From NCBI GenBank assembly GCA_003242115.1, contig QBMP01000133.1, positions 1,040 to 9,102 on the forward strand: 8,063 nt of DNA, written 5' to 3'. This DNA is from Phormidesmis priestleyi. GTDB lineage: Bacteria > Cyanobacteriota > Cyanobacteriia > Phormidesmidales > Phormidesmidaceae. Positions within the stretch are counted from its first letter, which is position 1. The number at the start of each line of letters is the position of its first letter. Shown here in pieces: positions 6,084-8,063 of the stretch. The notes below the pieces were generated by a model that worked only from the letters and a program-made list of their open reading frames with translations, did not search any database and was not told the origin of the DNA. A program made the position numbers and the translations under genes.

Positions 6084-6262
6084 TCGCAAACCCGTGAGCG
6101 ATCGCCGTTGAAGTGCCAATTAGTCATAGCGGATACTTCACTCGCACAAATCATCGGTAAACTGGATATCTGTGCTGTATAGATCTGCCAAAAATCTATT
6201 CTAAAAACTGACCAATAGAGTCTTTTATCCAAAAGTCTTTACCTAAAAAAGTGAGTGACCCG
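6084..6262 (+). promoter_or_regulatory. acnB upstream region with a tandem direct repeat
   Basis: This 179-nt spacer should carry the acnB promoter and leader. It includes one HIP1 octamer (6098-6105) and, close to the start codon, an imperfect direct repeat: AGTCTTTTATCCAAA (6219-6233) followed by AGTCTTTACCTAAA (6234-6247). TATAGA at 6178-6183 could be a -10 element but lacks a -35 partner. I find no NtcA-type GTA-N8-TAC site and no hairpin with a U-tract after the MscS remnant. Confidence 0.35.
6219..6247 (+). repeat. Imperfect 14/15-bp direct repeat in the acnB leader
   Basis: Two adjacent copies of AGTCTTT-(T)A-(T)CC-(T)AAA end 15 nt before the acnB ATG. The copies differ by a one-base gap and one or two substitutions. 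They cover the place where a strong Shine-Dalgarno would be expected, and the gene has only weak GTGAG there. Confidence 0.6.
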
Positions 6263-8063
6263 ATGCTTGAGTCTTATCGCCAACATGTCCGTGAACGAGC
6301 TGCTTTGAATGTGCCGCCGCTGCCTTTAAATGCCGATCAGGCGGCAGCGCTGTGTGAGCTACTCAAGCAGCCTCCGGCAGGTGAGGAAGACTTTTTGGTG
6401 GGGTTATTGAGCGATCGCATCCCCCCCGGTGTAGACCCCGCCTCCTATGTAAAAGCCTCCTTTTTGAGCGCTGTTGCCCAAGGCGAAACCACTAGCCCCC
6501 TGCTCTCTCCCAAAAAAGCCGTCGAGCTGCTCGGCACCATGATGGGCGGCTACAACGTCGCTTCTTTAATTAGCCTACTCAAAGACGAACGCACCGAAAT
6601 CGCCCAGCTCGCCGCCAATGCCCTGAAGAAGACGCTTTTGATCTACGACGCCTTTAATGACGTAATGGACTTAGCTAACAGCAACGCTTACGCTCAACAA
6701 GTCGTCGATGCCTGGGCCAGCGCCGAATGGTTCACGAGCCGCCCGGAAGTCCCTAACGCCATTACCGTCACCGTCTTCAACGTCCCCGGCGAAACCAACA
6801 CCGACGACCTTTCCCCCGCCCCTCACGCCACCACTCGCCCCGACATTCCGCTCCACGCCCAAGTCATGCTGGAGTCCACCCTAGAAAAACCGCTCGAAAC
6901 CCTCGCCACTCTCAAGCAAAAAGGGCACCCGATTGCCTACGTCGGCGATGTCGTCGGCACCGGCTCTTCGCGCAAATCCGCGATTAACTCGGTGATTTGG
7001 CACATCGGTGCCGATATTCCCTTCGTGCCTAACAAGCGCACGGGCGGCGTCATTCTCGGCAGCAAAATCGCCCCCATTTTCTTCAACACCGCCGAAGATT
7101 CTGGCGCACTCCCGATTGAGTGCGATGTCAGCCAAATGAGCACGGGCGATATCATCACCATCCACCCTTACAAAGGTGAAATCACCAACGAAGCAGGCGA
7201 GATTATCTCTACTTTTAGCCTCACACCTGACACCCTACTCGACGAAGTGCGAGCAGGTGGGCGCATTCCCCTGATCATTGGCCGCACCCTCACAGATAAA
7301 ACTCGAATCGTGCTAGGACTGAGCCCTTCAGACGTATTTGTGCGCCCTAATATCCCGACCGACACCGGCAAAGGCTTCACCCTCGCCCAAAAAATGGTCG
7401 GCAAAGCCTGCGGCCTGCCGGGTGTGCGTCCTGGCACTGCCTGCGAACCGCTGATGACCACCGTCGGCTCCCAAGACACCACTGGCCCGATGACCCGCGA
7501 TGAAATGAAGGAACTCGCCTGTCTCGGCTTCAGCGCGGGGCTCGTCCTTCAAACCTTCTGCCATACCGCTGCCTACCCCAAACCCGTTGATGTCGAAACC
7601 CATGCGACCTTGCCAGATTTCTTTGCCTCGCGCGGCGGCGTTGCCCTCAAACCCGGCGATGGCATCATCCACTCTTGGTTGAACCGAATGCTGCTGCCCG
7701 ATACCGTCGGCACTGGCGGCGACTCACATACCCGCTTCCCAATGGGCATTTCCTTTCCCGCCGGATCGGGCCTTGTGGCCTTTGCTGCCGCCATCGGAGC
7801 GATGCCGCTAGACATGCCCGAATCGGTGCTTGTGCGATTTAAAGGAGAGCTTCAGCCCGGTATCACGCTGCGCGATGTCGTCAATGCAATTCCTTACGTC
7901 GCCATTCAAAAAGGCTTGCTCACCGTTGCCAAAGAGAACAAAAAGAACGTTTTTTCAGGCCGCATTTTAGAAATGGAAGGCTTGCCCGACCTTAAACTAG
8001 AACAAGCCTTTGAACTCACCGACGCCTCTGCCGAGCGCTCTTGTGCAGGCTGCACAATTAAGC
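6263..8063 (+). CDS. acnB: Aconitate hydratase B (bifunctional 2-methylisocitrate dehydratase type), 5' 600 codons
   Basis: This is the TCA-cycle enzyme that interconverts citrate and isocitrate through a 4Fe-4S cluster. The translation runs without stops from the ATG at 6263 to the window edge, covering 600 codons of a protein that is about 865 residues in E. coli. Domains in order are the HEAT-like AcnB N-terminus (1-160, starting MLESYRQHV), the swivel domain (about 165-370, with [13 protein letters not shown] at 228-240) and the start of the aconitase core ([14 protein letters not shown] 401-414, GDSHTRFP 486-493, FSGRILE 564-570). The three cluster cysteines of AcnB lie further on (710, 769 and 772 in E. 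coli) and are outside the window. An in-frame GTG at 6251 exists, but the ATG fits the family start. Codons from about 6470 strongly favour C endings, as in highly expressed genes. Confidence 0.98.
   Translation, partial: MLESYRQHVRERAALNVPPLPLNADQAAALCELLKQPPAGEEDFLVGLLSDRIPPGVDPASYVKASFLSAVAQGETTSPLLSPKKAVELLGTMMGGYNVASLISLLKDERTEIAQLAANALKKTLLIYDAFNDVMDLANSNAYAQQVVDAWASAEWFTSRPEVPNAITVTVFNVPGETNTDDLSPAPHATTRPDIPLHAQVMLESTLEKPLETLATLKQKGHPIAYVGDVVGTGSSRKSAINSVIWHIGADIPFVPNKRTGGVILGSKIAPIFFNTAEDSGALPIECDVSQMSTGDIITIHPYKGEITNEAGEIISTFSLTPDTLLDEVRAGGRIPLIIGRTLTDKTRIVLGLSPSDVFVRPNIPTDTGKGFTLAQKMVGKACGLPGVRPGTACEPLMTTVGSQDTTGPMTRDEMKELACLGFSAGLVLQTFCHTAAYPKPVDVETHATLPDFFASRGGVALKPGDGIIHSWLNRMLLPDTVGTGGDSHTRFPMGISFPAGSGLVAFAAAIGAMPLDMPESVLVRFKGELQPGITLRDVVNAIPYVAIQKGLLTVAKENKKNVFSGRILEMEGLPDLKLEQAFELTDASAERSCAGCTIK

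Larger units (their letters stand above)
380..6418. repeat. Dispersed HIP1 octamers (GCGATCGC)
   Basis: The palindrome occurs at 380-387, 816-823, 1656-1663, 2063-2070, 2814-2821, 3800-3807, 6098-6105 and 6411-6418. Seven of the eight lie within coding sequence. HIP1 (highly iterated palindrome) is a hallmark of many cyanobacterial genomes and is the main clue to the host here. None occurs between 3808 and 6097 or after 6418. Confidence 0.95.

Noticed and set aside
6178..6183. TATAGA as the acnB -10 promoter element
   Set aside because: It has no -35-like sequence at 16-18 bp and no extended -10 TGn, so it is not supported as a promoter on its own.
5981..6232. Minus-strand 83-codon frame across the end of the MscS remnant and the acnB leader
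   Set aside because: It lies antisense to conserved MscS sequence, with no recognisable domain and no ribosome site that I could support.
6671..7815. Several minus-strand open frames opposite acnB
   Set aside because: The plus strand is unmistakably acnB throughout. The opposite frames are open because acnB codons are C-rich, and their translations are biased in composition and match no family I know.

Overview
The window reads as cyanobacterial chromosome. It holds eight copies of the octamer GCGATCGC, the core of the cyanobacterial HIP1 repeat, where about 0.1 would be expected by chance. The gene content fits: a Uma2/DUF820 protein, a LytR-CpsA-Psr protein, a pRiA4b ORF-3-like protein, a GHL10/DUF187 hydrolase and a bacterial-type aconitase B. 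Base composition is moderate, with C-rich codon ends in acnB. I cannot name a genus with confidence.

Layout, left to right. (1) Three plus-strand genes with short gaps (54 and 35 nt): a Uma2-like nuclease with an added heptad-repeat tail (4-849), a membrane-anchored DigH/YddW-type glycosidase (904-2175) and a six-helix membrane protein with an internal duplication (2211-2954). (2) A minus-strand block transcribed towards them: a small three-helix membrane protein (5209-5697), an LCP-family envelope protein (3506-5083, start uncertain) and a pRiA4b ORF-3-like protein (2870-3484). The last of these overlaps the end of the plus-strand membrane gene tail-to-tail by 85 bp. (3) A plus-strand orphan C-terminal piece of an MscS-type mechanosensitive channel (5778-6083), most likely a gene remnant. 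(4) The first 600 codons of acnB (6263 to the window edge), cut by the window and not by mutation.

Functionally, the middle of the window leans towards the cell envelope. The DigH-like protein would act on peptidoglycan glycan, and the LCP protein would attach glycopolymers to the wall. The two are on opposite strands, so they are neighbours and not one operon. acnB is central carbon metabolism (citrate to isocitrate) and looks unrelated.

Short tandem repeats are frequent: 21 bp in the Uma2 tail, 15 bp in the pRiA4b-like gene, 12 bp in the LCP N-terminus, and 11 bp on each side of the small membrane gene. Several change protein loops or tails in frame. I found no tRNA, rRNA, CRISPR array, insertion sequence, phage gene or convincing rho-independent terminator. 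Nothing clearly amounts to a new multi-gene system. The best leads are the orphan MscS domain, the tail-to-tail overlap, and the repeat-built extensions of the Uma2 and pRiA4b-like proteins.
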